DNA from: DSNY01 sp016861185
Lineage (GTDB): Bacteria; Pseudomonadota; Gammaproteobacteria; Burkholderiales; Burkholderiaceae_F
DNA: 52,779 bases
Direction of reading: 5' to 3'
NCBI GenBank assembly: GCA_030263275.1
Contig: SZOR01000014.1
Span: forward strand, 1 to 52,779
Shown: positions 23,968-31,253 of the stretch, piece after piece
Layout: each line of letters begins with the position of its first letter
Position numbering within the stretch: position 1 is the first letter of the stretch
The notes under the pieces: generated by a model
The model's database searches: none
Seen by the model: only the letters and a program-made list of their open reading frames with translations
What the model was told of the DNA's origin: nothing
Translations under genes and position numbers: made by a program

Positions 23968-24072
23968 GGATCGGGGATTCAGGATTCAGGACTCAGGATC
24001 CGGTCGATCTCGGCTTGCACGTCAAGGCCGCGCAGGAAGGGAGTCTGCCGAATCCCAGATCCTCGATCCTGC
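23968..24072. repeat. GGATTCA-type heptamer arrays between convergent genes
   Basis: The left array GGATTCAGGATTCAGGACTC lies at about 23976-24003. Inverted units GAATCCCAGATCCTCGATCC are at 24050-24070. The core is about 45 bp. It has the same plan as the GGATTGC elements with a different heptamer ending. It fills the gap between the reductase stop and the cheZ stop and could act as a two-way terminator. Confidence 0.7.
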
Positions 24073-24075
24073 TTT

Positions 24076-24888
24076 TCAGAACCCGAGTGACGCGAGCAGG
24101 TCGTCGACCTGCGCCTGATCGGTGACGACGTCGGTGCGTCCCTCGGGATTGACGACGGGGCCGCCGAGCGCCGGAGCGACGTGTGCGGCTTCGACCTTGG
24201 CGCGCTGCTCCGGCGGGGTCGTTTCGATCAGCAGCCGCACGAGCTGCTCCTCCATCGTCTGCGCCAGCGCGACGACCTTGCGAATCACCTGACCGGTGAG
24301 GTCGTGGAAGTCCTGCGCCATCATGATGTCGGTCAGGATGGCGTTGGTGCGGTCCGCCTGCGCTTCGACGCCGGCGAAGAACTCGCAGGTTTCGTCGACG
24401 AGTTGCCTGCCCGCCGGCGTTGCGCGCCCAGGGCCCGCAGCCGCGAAGGTCGCGACCGCCTGCCAGCGGCGATGCAGATCGCCGGCCTGGCGGGTCAGCT
24501 CTTCCTGCACGCCGCGGGCGCGGTCGACCGCATTGAGCACTTTTTCCGCCGCGTCGCCCGTGACCCGGGCGATGTAGGCGAGCCGGTCGCGCGCGTCGGG
24601 CAACTGCTCGCGCGTGCCGAGCAGCTCCTTGTCGTAACCGAGTTCGCGCAGGGCGTTGTGCAGCGTCCGCGTCAGATGACCGATGCGCTGATGGACCTCT
24701 TCGGCCGCCGGCCGTTCGTCGCAGGCAAGCGACGGCGCGCCGGTGCCGCCGAGTATCGCCACATCCTTTGCCGGCACGCCCTTGCGGGCGCGCGGTTTGC
24801 GGGATCTCTTCGCCTTGCCCGCCGTGCCTTCGAATCCGGACGCGTCGCAGTACAGCCCCGCGCCGCCGGACGTATCGCTGCGCTCCAT
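24076..24888 (-). CDS. cheZ: Chemotaxis protein phosphatase CheZ with long basic N-terminus
   Basis: The 270-aa protein dephosphorylates CheY-P. The catalytic segment is DIMMAQDFHDLTGQVIRKVV, with the key Gln in the DLTGQ motif, and the C-terminal CheY-binding peptide QVDDLLASLGF is intact. E. coli CheZ has 214 residues. The excess is an N-terminal stretch of about 55 residues with a basic run (KAKRSRKPRARKG) that resembles no CheZ part I know. The start at 24888 has a strong AAAGGAG ribosome site that overlaps the cheY stop, so the long form looks real. Confidence 0.93.
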   Translation of the reverse strand: MERSDTSGGAGLYCDASGFEGTAGKAKRSRKPRARKGVPAKDVAILGGTGAPSLACDERPAAEEVHQRIGHLTRTLHNALRELGYDKELLGTREQLPDARDRLAYIARVTGDAAEKVLNAVDRARGVQEELTRQAGDLHRRWQAVATFAAAGPGRATPAGRQLVDETCEFFAGVEAQADRTNAILTDIMMAQDFHDLTGQVIRKVVALAQTMEEQLVRLLIETTPPEQRAKVEAAHVAPALGGPVVNPEGRTDVVTDQAQVDDLLASLGF

Positions 24889-24897
24889 CGCGCTCCT

Positions 24898-25281
24898 TTA
24901 CTGGTTCTTCTGCAGGATCTTCTGCACTTTTTCTTCGAGCGTGGCCTTCGTGAAGGGCTTGACGATGTAACCGCTGGCGCCGCCCTGGGCGGCGGCGACG
25001 ATGTCCTCCTTCTTTACTTCGGCGGTGACCATCAGCACCGGGATCGACTTCAGCGTGTCGTCGGCGCGGATGTTCTTCAGCAGCTCGAAACCGTTCATGT
25101 TCGGCATGTTGATGTCGGACACGACGAAATCGAACTTGCTCGAGCGCAGCATCGCCAGCGCGATCGAACCGTCTTCGGCTTCCTCGGCGTTGTTGAAGCC
25201 GATCTCCTTCAGCAGATTGCGCACGATGCGCCGCATCGTCGAGAAGTCGTCGACGATGAGGAAACGCGGATCAGCTCCCAT
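24898..25281 (-). CDS. cheY: Chemotaxis response regulator CheY
   Basis: The 127-aa single receiver domain has Asp11-Asp12 (FLIVDDFSTMRRIVRNLLKE), the phospho-acceptor Asp56 (DFVVSDINMPNMNG), Thr86 and Lys108 (YIVKPFT). It is very close to E. coli CheY. ATG at 25281 follows GGAGTG and is preferred over upstream in-frame codons that would add an unlike extension. It binds FliM when phosphorylated and is followed by cheZ. Confidence 0.97.
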   Translation of the reverse strand: MGADPRFLIVDDFSTMRRIVRNLLKEIGFNNAEEAEDGSIALAMLRSSKFDFVVSDINMPNMNGFELLKNIRADDTLKSIPVLMVTAEVKKEDIVAAAQGGASGYIVKPFTKATLEEKVQKILQKNQ

Positions 25282-25401
25282 GTTCACTCCTGCGTGCTGC
25301 GCGCCGCGCGCAACGGACGCGGCGCTTTGCGACAGTCTGCCGGCGGCGCGCATCCGCCGATCGGATGAAAAGGCCCGCGCTTTGCCGCAGTACTTGGACC
25401 G

Positions 25402-26409
25402 TCAATTGGCGGCCGCCGGTGCCGTCACCGCACCCGCCGCCAGCGGTGTAGCCGGCGCTGCGGCCGACGGCATCGGATCGACTTCCGGCTCGGGCGGCAG
25501 TGCGTCCTTGACGTCCTCGACGGTTCCTGCCTCGAGTTCGCCGCCGGCGCGGTTGAGGCGGTCCTCGGCGAGCTTGTTCAGCACGATGATCGAGATGCGG
25601 CGGTTCAGCGGACTGCGCGGCTCGTCCTTGACCAGCAGGCTCGAGTCGGCGAGCCCCACCACGCGGACGATCTTCGAGGGCTCCATGCCGCCGGCGATGA
25701 GCTCGCGGCGCGACGCGTTGGCGCGGTCGCTCGACAGCTCCCAGTTCGAATAGAAGCGGTCGCCGCCGGCGTAGGGCGCGCCGTCGGTGTGGCCCGACAG
25801 GGCGACCTTGTTGTCGACCTCGTTAAGCACCTTGCCGATCTCGTGCAGGATCTCGCGCATGTACGGCTGCACGCGCGACGACCCGAGCTCGAACATCGGG
25901 CGATTGAAGTCGTCGACGATCTGGATGCGCAGCCCGTCGGGCGTGATCTCGACGCGGACCTGGTGGCGGAATTCGGAAAGCTTGGCGTTGGCGAGGATGG
26001 CTGCGTCGACGCGCTGCTTCAGTCGTCCCATGCGTTCCTTTTCGATCTTTTCGAGTTCCTGGCGAAGCTGGTGCGGAGAGCGTCTCTTGCTGTCGTTGTC
26101 GCCGTTCTTGACCTGACCGACCGACGCGGTCAGGTTCGGGCCACCGCCCTGGATGACGGTGGTCGCGTCGCCTGCGCCGGAGCCGCCCGACAGCGCGACC
26201 TTCAGCGGCGACTGGAAGTACTCGGCGATGCCCTTCAGGTCGCCCTGCGTGGTCGAGCCGAGCAGCCACATCAGCAGGAAGAAGGCCATCATCGCGGTCA
26301 CGAAGTCGGCATAGGCGATCTTCCACACGGCCGAATGGCCGCCGTGCCCACCCTTCTTGATGCGCTTGATGACGATCGTCGATTTGGTTTTTTCGCCGGG
26401 GGCGGCCAT
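25402..26409 (-). CDS. motB: Flagellar stator protein MotB
   Basis: The 335-aa protein has a basic N-terminus, a single helix with the proton-binding Asp35 (IAYADFVTAMMAFFLLMWLL), and a C-terminal OmpA-like peptidoglycan-binding domain. That domain contains VALSGHTDGAPYAGGDRFYS, NWELSSDRANASRRELI and NRRISIIVL. A Pro/Ala tail follows. The start is ATG 26409; the frame stays open upstream only because it reads the heptamer array. No spaced ribosome site is present (GAGAAG touches the ATG). Confidence 0.96.
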   Translation of the reverse strand: MAAPGEKTKSTIVIKRIKKGGHGGHSAVWKIAYADFVTAMMAFFLLMWLLGSTTQGDLKGIAEYFQSPLKVALSGGSGAGDATTVIQGGGPNLTASVGQVKNGDNDSKRRSPHQLRQELEKIEKERMGRLKQRVDAAILANAKLSEFRHQVRVEITPDGLRIQIVDDFNRPMFELGSSRVQPYMREILHEIGKVLNEVDNKVALSGHTDGAPYAGGDRFYSNWELSSDRANASRRELIAGGMEPSKIVRVVGLADSSLLVKDEPRSPLNRRISIIVLNKLAEDRLNRAGGELEAGTVEDVKDALPPEPEVDPMPSAAAPATPLAAGAVTAPAAAN

Positions 26410-26415
26410 CTTCTC

Positions 26416-26602
26416 GGATTGCGGATTGCGTTCAGATTCGGACTGCGGATTGCGGATTGCGGATTGCGTCGTTCGCAAGACGGCGAACTCCCTGTGCGAA
26501 CAGGCGGCCGTTCAGGCTCCGACCGAAAGCGGCTGGGTTCCCGCCTGCGCGGGAACGACGGCAGTCTGCGAATCGCAATCCGCAATCCGCAATCCGCGAT
26601 CC
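26416..26602. repeat. Heptamer-array hairpin element i (motB / motA gap)
   Basis: A long left array lies at 26416-26468 and a right array of GCAATCC units at 26574-26602. The core contains GTTCCCGCCTGCGCGGGAAC (26537-26556), a perfect-armed palindrome of the widespread CATTCCCGC family. It is the longest intact member without C5TTT units. Confidence 0.88.
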
Positions 26603-26607
26603 TTCAC

Positions 26608-27468
26608 TCATCGTTTCTGCTTCACGTGCTTCTCCAGCTCGGTGAAGCTGGGGCGCTCGGTCGAGTACAGGACCTTGCGGCCGAATTCGACGGCCACCGC
26701 CGGCGCGTAGCCCTGCAGGCTCGCCAGCAGCGTGGCCTTCACGCATTGCAGTTCCTTGGTCGCCTCGTCGGCCTTCTGCTCGAGCAGCGCAGCGAGCGGA
26801 CTGACGAAACCGTATGAAAGCAGGATGCCGAGGAAGGTGCCGACCAGCGCGCCCGCGATCATCGCGCCGAGCTCCGCTGGGGGCTTGCCGACCGAGGCCA
26901 TCGTTTTCACCACGCCGAGCACCGCCGCGACGATGCCGAACGCGGGCAGGCCGTCGCCGACCTTCTGTATCGCGTGCGCGGGCACCATCGCTTCGTGATG
27001 GTGCGTGTCGATCTCCTGGTCCATCAGGTTCTCGATCTCGAGCGGATTCATGTTGCCGCTGACCATCATCCGCAGGTAGTCGCAGATGAACTCGACGAGG
27101 TGGTGATCGTTGCCGACGACCGGATGCTTCTGGAACAGCGGGCTCTTGTGCGGGTCGTCGATGTCGGACTCGATCGCCATCATCCCTTCCTTGCGCACCT
27201 TCGACAGGATGTCGTACAGAAGGGCCATCAGCGCCATGTAGCGCGCCTTCGTGTACTTCGAGCCCTGCAGCAGCTTGGGCAGCGCCTTGATCGTGGCGTT
27301 GACCGTCTTGTTCGAGTTGCCGACGAAAAACGCGCCGAGCGCGGCGCCGGCGATGATCACCATCTCGATCGGCGCGGCGGTCGCGAGGATGCCGAACTTG
27401 CCGCCGGCGAGCGCATAGCCGCCGAAGACGGCCGCGAGCACGACGACGTAACCGATGATGACGAACAT
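26608..27468 (-). CDS. motA: Flagellar stator protein MotA
   Basis: The 286-aa protein has four membrane helices. The start is MFVIIGYVVVLAAVFGGYAL. The cytoplasmic loop has KYTKARYMALMALLYDILSK and RKEGMMAIESDIDDP. The third and fourth helices have GDGLPAFGIVAAVLGVVKTM and GALVGTFLGILLSYGFVSPL. It forms the proton channel with MotB. ATG 27468 begins the normal MotA N-terminus; a GGGGA stretch abuts it. It is the first gene of motAB-cheYZ with a sigma-28-like promoter upstream. Confidence 0.97.
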   Translation of the reverse strand: MFVIIGYVVVLAAVFGGYALAGGKFGILATAAPIEMVIIAGAALGAFFVGNSNKTVNATIKALPKLLQGSKYTKARYMALMALLYDILSKVRKEGMMAIESDIDDPHKSPLFQKHPVVGNDHHLVEFICDYLRMMVSGNMNPLEIENLMDQEIDTHHHEAMVPAHAIQKVGDGLPAFGIVAAVLGVVKTMASVGKPPAELGAMIAGALVGTFLGILLSYGFVSPLAALLEQKADEATKELQCVKATLLASLQGYAPAVAVEFGRKVLYSTERPSFTELEKHVKQKR

Positions 27469-27563
27469 TCCCCGACGGCCCTCTGGATTCGCGTGGTTCG
27501 CGCAGGGCGTCCGGCCGTGTTTTCCACAAGGTCCGCCCGCCCCGGTCCTTACCGCTGACAGCT

Positions 27564-27591
27564 GTTTCGGCAGTGCTGCGGCAAGACTTGA
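27564..27591 (-). promoter_or_regulatory. Sigma-28-like promoter before motA
   Basis: On the minus strand, TCAAGTCT (from 27591) and GCCGAAAC (27571-27564) have 16 nt between TCAA and GCCG, as at fliC and flaG. It lies 96 bp before the motA ATG and would make motAB-cheYZ a FliA-dependent unit. Confidence 0.6.
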
Positions 27592-27644
27592 AATGGATGA
27601 GGAAACGGTGGCTTTTTTGGCGGGCGGTCTGGCGCGACGCTGCG

Positions 27645-27756
27645 CCCTTCGTCCCGAGCCATTCGACCGCACGCAGAACGGTCTCGACGAAGGGGACTCG
27701 TGCAGCCGGTCGCGGTCGCGCGCCGTTCGCGCTTCGACGGGCTCGGCACGAACGGA
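27645..27756. repeat. Interspersed repeat-like palindromic segment in the motA/flhC gap
   Basis: The segment has CCTTCGTC/GACGAAGG ends around 27646-27692. It then has CCGTTCGCGCTTCGACGGGC running into TCGGCACGAACGG (27723-27755), like the GTTCG...CGAAC elements (TTCGACGGGCTC core) scattered in many beta- and gammaproteobacteria. The rest of 27469-28010 shows only the motA promoter and the flhC terminator. Confidence 0.5.
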
Positions 27757-27915
27757 ATCCGGCGAGGCGAATCTTCGTTAGCGCGCCTGCCGCATCGTCC
27801 GTTCGGCCGGCGCTGCGTGCAGCTTTAGTCTGGGCGCGCAGTGGCGACCGGCGCGGCGAGTTTCGGCGATAGAAACCGCCGCGCCGGCGCTCTGCACCAG
27901 GCGGGCGGCTGCGGG

Positions 27916-27941
27916 AAAAGAAAGCCCGGCCGAAGCCGGGC
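27916..27941 (-). terminator. Rho-independent terminator after flhC
   Basis: On the minus strand, GCCCGGC-TTCG-GCCGGGC forms a perfect 7-bp GC stem with a tetraloop, followed by TTTCTTTT. It lies 70 bp beyond the flhC stop and should end the flhDC transcript. Confidence 0.9.
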
Positions 27942-28010
27942 AAAGGTCGGAGGAGAAAACCAGGAGGAGCCGCTGTTTTTGGCCGGTCGAGCGGCGCGAC
28001 CGCATTCGGA

Positions 28011-28553
28011 TCAGTGAACCGCTTCTTCGCCGCGCACGCTGCCCTTGCCCTTGCCGGCGCGCGCCGGCGGCTCGCACAGCCCGCAGACGTAGTTCTTCGT
28101 CAGCTCGAAGGTGTGCGTGACGAACTTGCCGCCGCACTTGCAGCACGGCGTCAGCGTCACCATGCCGGCGTCGACGAACTTGACCAGGCGCCACGCGCGC
28201 GTGACCGACAGCAGCGGATCGAGGCTCTGCGCGCGGATCTGCTCGAGGTACAGCTCGTAGGCCTTGATGATCGCGTCGATCTCCTCGAGCTCGGTCGTCT
28301 TGTTCAGGTACTCGTAGATGTTCAGGAACAACGACGAGTGGATGTTCGGCTGCCAGGTCATGAACCAGTCGGTCGAGAACGGCAGCATGCCGCGCGCCGG
28401 CGACTCGCCCTGGACTTCCTTGTACAGCCGCAGCAGCCGCTCGTACGACAGGTCGGTTTCGGACTCCAGCACCTGCAGGCGGGCGCCGAGCTTGATCAGC
28501 GCGATCGCGCGCTGGATCTGCTTGCTTTCGGTGACGATGCTCTTGATACGCAT
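28011..28553 (-). CDS. flhC: Flagellar master regulator subunit FlhC
   Basis: The 180-aa protein has RAIALIKLGARLQVLESETD, SYERLLRLYKEVQGESPARG, MLPFSTDWFMTWQPNIHSSL and the zinc-binding Cys residues in CCKCGGKF...CGLC. It forms the FlhD4C2 activator of class II flagellar genes. The ATG at 28553 has a GGGGAGA ribosome site. It is 28 bp downstream of flhD. The long coordinate frame upstream adds only unlike residues. Confidence 0.97.
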   Translation of the reverse strand: MRIKSIVTESKQIQRAIALIKLGARLQVLESETDLSYERLLRLYKEVQGESPARGMLPFSTDWFMTWQPNIHSSLFLNIYEYLNKTTELEEIDAIIKAYELYLEQIRAQSLDPLLSVTRAWRLVKFVDAGMVTLTPCCKCGGKFVTHTFELTKNYVCGLCEPPARAGKGKGSVRGEEAVH

Positions 28554-28581
28554 AGTGATCTCCCCGGATTGCTGAGTCCGA

Positions 28582-28929
28582 TTAGCTGACCGAGGCAATC
28601 TGTCCGGCCATGACGATGTTGGCGTGCAGCCCGGCGACCGCGCCGGTGCCGGTGGCCTTGGCCTTCGAATGGCTGGTCAGCAGGTTCCACACCATGTCGT
28701 CGTCGAAACGGAAGCGGCAGATGAGCTGGTTCGCGCCGGCGATCTTCATCAGTTGCGACGGCGTCAGCTGATCGACGATGTTGGCGACCTCTTCCGAGAT
28801 GCCGAGCCGGTACATCGCCTGCGCCTTGTCGGCGCGGATCATGTGCTGGGCGAGCACCAGATAGGCGAGGTTGACCTCGCGCACTTCCTCCAGCAGTTGT
28901 TCGTTGACGGTCGGATTGCTGTTGCTCAT
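28582..28929 (-). CDS. flhD: Flagellar master regulator subunit FlhD
   Basis: The 115-aa protein has LLEEVREVNLAYLVLAQHMI, RADKAQAMYRLGISEEVANI, VDQLTPSQLMKIAGANQLIC and RFRFDDDMVW, all standard FlhD features. ATG at 28929 follows a strong AGGAGG ribosome site. It is first gene of flhDC, with a long non-coding region upstream shared with fliC. Confidence 0.97.
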   Translation of the reverse strand: MSNSNPTVNEQLLEEVREVNLAYLVLAQHMIRADKAQAMYRLGISEEVANIVDQLTPSQLMKIAGANQLICRFRFDDDMVWNLLTSHSKAKATGTGAVAGLHANIVMAGQIASVS

Positions 28930-29060
28930 TGCTGCCTCCTGATGAGTGGGTGTTGCGATCACCCGAATTGCGCTGCGAAGTGAGGCCATTGTGTGGAAGC
29001 GCCGAATTCCCATGAATCAGGCGCCTTCCATAAGCCTTGTCGGATCGCCGCACGGCGCCG

Positions 29061-29079
29061 TGTAGGACGGATTCCTACA
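29061..29079. promoter_or_regulatory. Operator-like palindrome upstream of flhD
   Basis: TGTAGGA-CGGAT-TCCTACA is a perfect 7-5-7 inverted repeat, about 130 bp before the flhD ATG. The TAGGA/TCCTA half-sites resemble those of NarL/FixJ-class regulators such as RcsB. A single TTCCTACA half-site also occurs near 22457 in the fliF/fliE control region. Confidence 0.45.
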
Positions 29080-29697
29080 TCGCCTGCCGGGGCGGGTCGC
29101 GGGGCGGAGGCCACCGATTCGCGAACAGCGAATCGCAGCAGGGGCTGCACCGCTGCGTCCGGGCTCAAGTTCGTCGCGTGCGCGCCGAAACTGCCGGATG
29201 TGTGGTCGCGCAATCGACACGTGAGCCGGTGAAGGGTTGCGTGCCGGCGGCACGGAGCGCCGAGCGGAAGGCCGGTGCTCCAACACACGCGAATTCGAAC
29301 TGACGCTGCACCGGTTTCCTCCCCCGCCCTGCGCGCCGCAGCGACTTCGGTCCTCGGCGCGCTTTTTTTGGTGATGCGACCGGCGCGGCCGAGCGCAACG
29401 TGGGCGCGCTGCGCCGGCGGCTTGGCATCTTCGGCGGCCCGCACGAAGGGCGCAACAAGCGCGGCGACCTTCAGGGCGCGGGCGCAAAGCCTCCCCGTCC
29501 GCCAGCGCTTCGACACGCCGAGAGTCGCGCATCGATGCGTACCCGCAGCGACGATTCCGGTGTCCAACGACAGCAGAGGTCACGCGCATCGACGGCTGTG
29601 CATCGGCAACCGCGGCGCGCCTCGAATTGCGCCTCGATCGCCGCGCTTCTCGTCCACTCCATCCCTTGACTTCGGTAGACCGCGAAGCTGCGTTGCC

Positions 29698-29725
29698 TAA
29701 AGTTCGACGAAGCCCCCACCGATAA
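29698..29725 (+). promoter_or_regulatory. Sigma-28 promoter of fliC
   Basis: TAAAGTTC (29698-29705) and ACCGATAA (29718-29725), with 16 nt between TAAA and the -10. It is the closest match in the window to the TAAAGTTT / GCCGATAA consensus. The expected start leaves a leader of about 120 nt before the fliC ATG. Confidence 0.8.
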
Positions 29726-29856
29726 GCAACCTAGCGCGGCGCAGTCGACCGCGTGACTGCGGAAGCCTTCGAGAAGAAGTGCAGCCGCTTGGGCAAAGGT
29801 GAAAGCGCCGACTGTCGAAGCGGCTGCTTTTCGAGAAACCAGGAAAGGAGCTTGTC

Positions 29857-30663
29857 ATGCCTCAAGTCATCAATACCAATCTGATGTCGCTGAATGCGCA
29901 GCGCAACCTGAACACGTCGCAGGTCGCGATGGCCACCGCCGTGCAGCGGCTGTCGTCGGGCCTGCGCGTCAACAGCGCGAAGGACGACGCAGCGGGTCTC
30001 GCGATCGCCGAGCGGATCAACGCGCAGGTGCGCGGCATGAACGTCGCGATGCGCAACGCCGCCGACGGCATCTCGCTCGCGCAGACGGCCGAAGGTGCGC
30101 TGGGCGCGATCGGCAACAACCTGCAGCGCATGCGCGAACTGGCGGTGCAGGCCGCGAACGCCACGTCGTCGGGCGATCTGACCGCTCTGAACTCCGAGTA
30201 TCAGCAGCTCGTCAGCGAAAACACGCGCTTGATCAACGTGACCTCGTTCAACGGCCAGGCGTTGCTGTCGGGCGCGGCGACGCTGACCTTCCAGGTCGGC
30301 GCGGGCACGACGTCCAACGACCGCATCGACGTCACGGTGTCGTCGTTGTCGATCACGTCGGGCGACCTGACTTCGACGACCAACGCGCAGACGGCGATTG
30401 CCAACATGGACACGGCGTTGAACACGGTCAACAGCCTGCGCGCCACGTTCGGCGCGACGCAGTCGCGCTTCGAGGCGGTGATCAGCGGCCTGCAGGTCTC
30501 GGCGGAGAATGCCGCAGCGTCGCGCAGCCGGATCATGGATGCGGACTACGCGGCCGAAACCGCCGCGCTGACCCGCGCGCAGATCCTGCAGCAGGCCGGC
30601 ACAGCGATGCTGGCGCAGGCGAACGCGATGCCGCAGAACGTGCTGTCGCTGCTGCGCGGCTAA
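29857..30663 (+). CDS. fliC: Flagellin (short form)
   Basis: The 268-aa protein has the conserved D0/D1 N-terminus (INTNLMSLNAQRNLNTSQVA, then RLSSGLRVNSAKDDAAGLAI) and C-terminus (ISGLQVSAENAAASRSRIMD, ending AMPQNVLSLLRG). Between them only about 60 residues replace the usual D2/D3 domains, and they are very rich in Ser and Thr (VTVSSLSITSGDLTSTTNAQ). It is a near-minimal flagellin. The ribosome site is AAAGGAG. The nearby glycosyltransferase genes make O-glycosylation of the Ser/Thr-rich part likely. Confidence 0.97.
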   Translation: MPQVINTNLMSLNAQRNLNTSQVAMATAVQRLSSGLRVNSAKDDAAGLAIAERINAQVRGMNVAMRNAADGISLAQTAEGALGAIGNNLQRMRELAVQAANATSSGDLTALNSEYQQLVSENTRLINVTSFNGQALLSGAATLTFQVGAGTTSNDRIDVTVSSLSITSGDLTSTTNAQTAIANMDTALNTVNSLRATFGATQSRFEAVISGLQVSAENAAASRSRIMDADYAAETAALTRAQILQQAGTAMLAQANAMPQNVLSLLRG

Positions 30664-30703
30664 ACCGATATCCGACCCCGACGACCTCGGGGCCTGGAAG
30701 GGG

Positions 30704-30731
30704 AAGGGGGCTCGCACGAGCCCCCTTTTTT
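30704..30731 (+). terminator. Rho-independent terminator after fliC
   Basis: GGGGGCTC-GCAC-GAGCCCCC forms a perfect 8-bp stem, preceded by AA and followed by TTTTTT. It lies 41 bp after the fliC stop, so fliC is a single-gene transcript separated from flaG. Confidence 0.95.
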
Positions 30732-30742
30732 CGTCGGTGCCA

Positions 30743-30770
30743 TCAAGTTGCGGCGCCCGCGTGCCGAATA
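30743..30770 (+). promoter_or_regulatory. Sigma-28-like promoter of flaG-fliD
   Basis: TCAAGTTG and GCCGAATA have 16 nt between TCAA and the -10, directly after the fliC terminator and 50 bp before the flaG ATG. Confidence 0.65.
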
Positions 30771-30819
30771 GAGCAGCGAAGAAGGGTCAATCCCGCCGAC
30801 GTCAGACGGAGGTCGCGCG

Positions 30820-31194
30820 ATGAACATCGATCAGGTTGACCGCGCAGTTCCTGCGCGCACGGCGCCCGCCGCCGGGCCGGCGCGCGCCGTCACCCGGCCC
30901 ACTGCCGCAGCGGACGCACAAACCGCGCGGGAAGCTGCCGCACGCGCCGCTGCCGACCGCGCAGCGAGCGAACAGGTGCGCCGGGCAATGGCGGAAGCCA
31001 ACCGCCAGCTTGCCCAAAAAGGCCGCGAATTGACGTTCGAATTCGACGAAGACGCGGGGCGCGTGATCGTTAAATTGGTCGATACACGGACCCGCGAAGT
31101 GTTGCGGCAGATCCCGTCCGAAGAAGCGCTCGCGATCGCGCGTGCGCTGCAGGACGATACGGGCGCCGGCGCGCTGCTGCGTGCCGACGCCTGA
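30820..31194 (+). CDS. flaG: FlaG family protein
   Basis: The 124-aa protein has an Ala-rich N-terminus and the FlaG C-terminal domain: LTFEFDEDAGRVIVKLVDTR, TREVLRQIPSEEALAIARAL. Members lie next to fliD and affect filament length. Position between fliC and fliD agrees. A weak ribosome site (AGGTCG) precedes the ATG at 30820. Confidence 0.9.
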   Translation: MNIDQVDRAVPARTAPAAGPARAVTRPTAAADAQTAREAAARAAADRAASEQVRRAMAEANRQLAQKGRELTFEFDEDAGRVIVKLVDTRTREVLRQIPSEEALAIARALQDDTGAGALLRADA

Positions 31195-31253
31195 CGCGGA
31201 CAGATGCGACGAGGCCGGCGCACGCGCGCCACGCGGAAGGGAAGAACGCACTC

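Larger units (their letters stand above)
28930..29856. promoter_or_regulatory. Long non-coding control region between flhD and fliC
   Basis: There are 927 bp without a credible gene: the open frames here have no ribosome sites, no recognised motifs and overlap one another. Contents that can be supported are the TGTAGGA palindrome at 29061-29079 and the fliC promoter at 29698-29725. It probably holds the flhDC promoter and its regulator sites; a small RNA cannot be excluded. Confidence 0.6.

Noticed and set aside
26410..26478. Upstream extension of motB through the heptamer array
   Set aside because: It would add only repeat-encoded QSAIRNP-type residues before the normal MotB start, with no ribosome site; ATG 26409 gives the family N-terminus, although translation of the extension cannot be fully excluded.
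27549..27872. Short open frames in the motA/flhC gap
   Set aside because: They cross the motA promoter and palindromic repeat DNA and look non-coding.
28959..29700. Open frames in the flhD-fliC gap on both strands
   Set aside because: They overlap each other, lack ribosome sites and show Arg/Ala-rich composition with no motif.
30679..30700. CCCCGACGACCTCGGGG stem before the fliC terminator as a second terminator
   Set aside because: It has no T-tract; the 30704-30731 stem is the real terminator.
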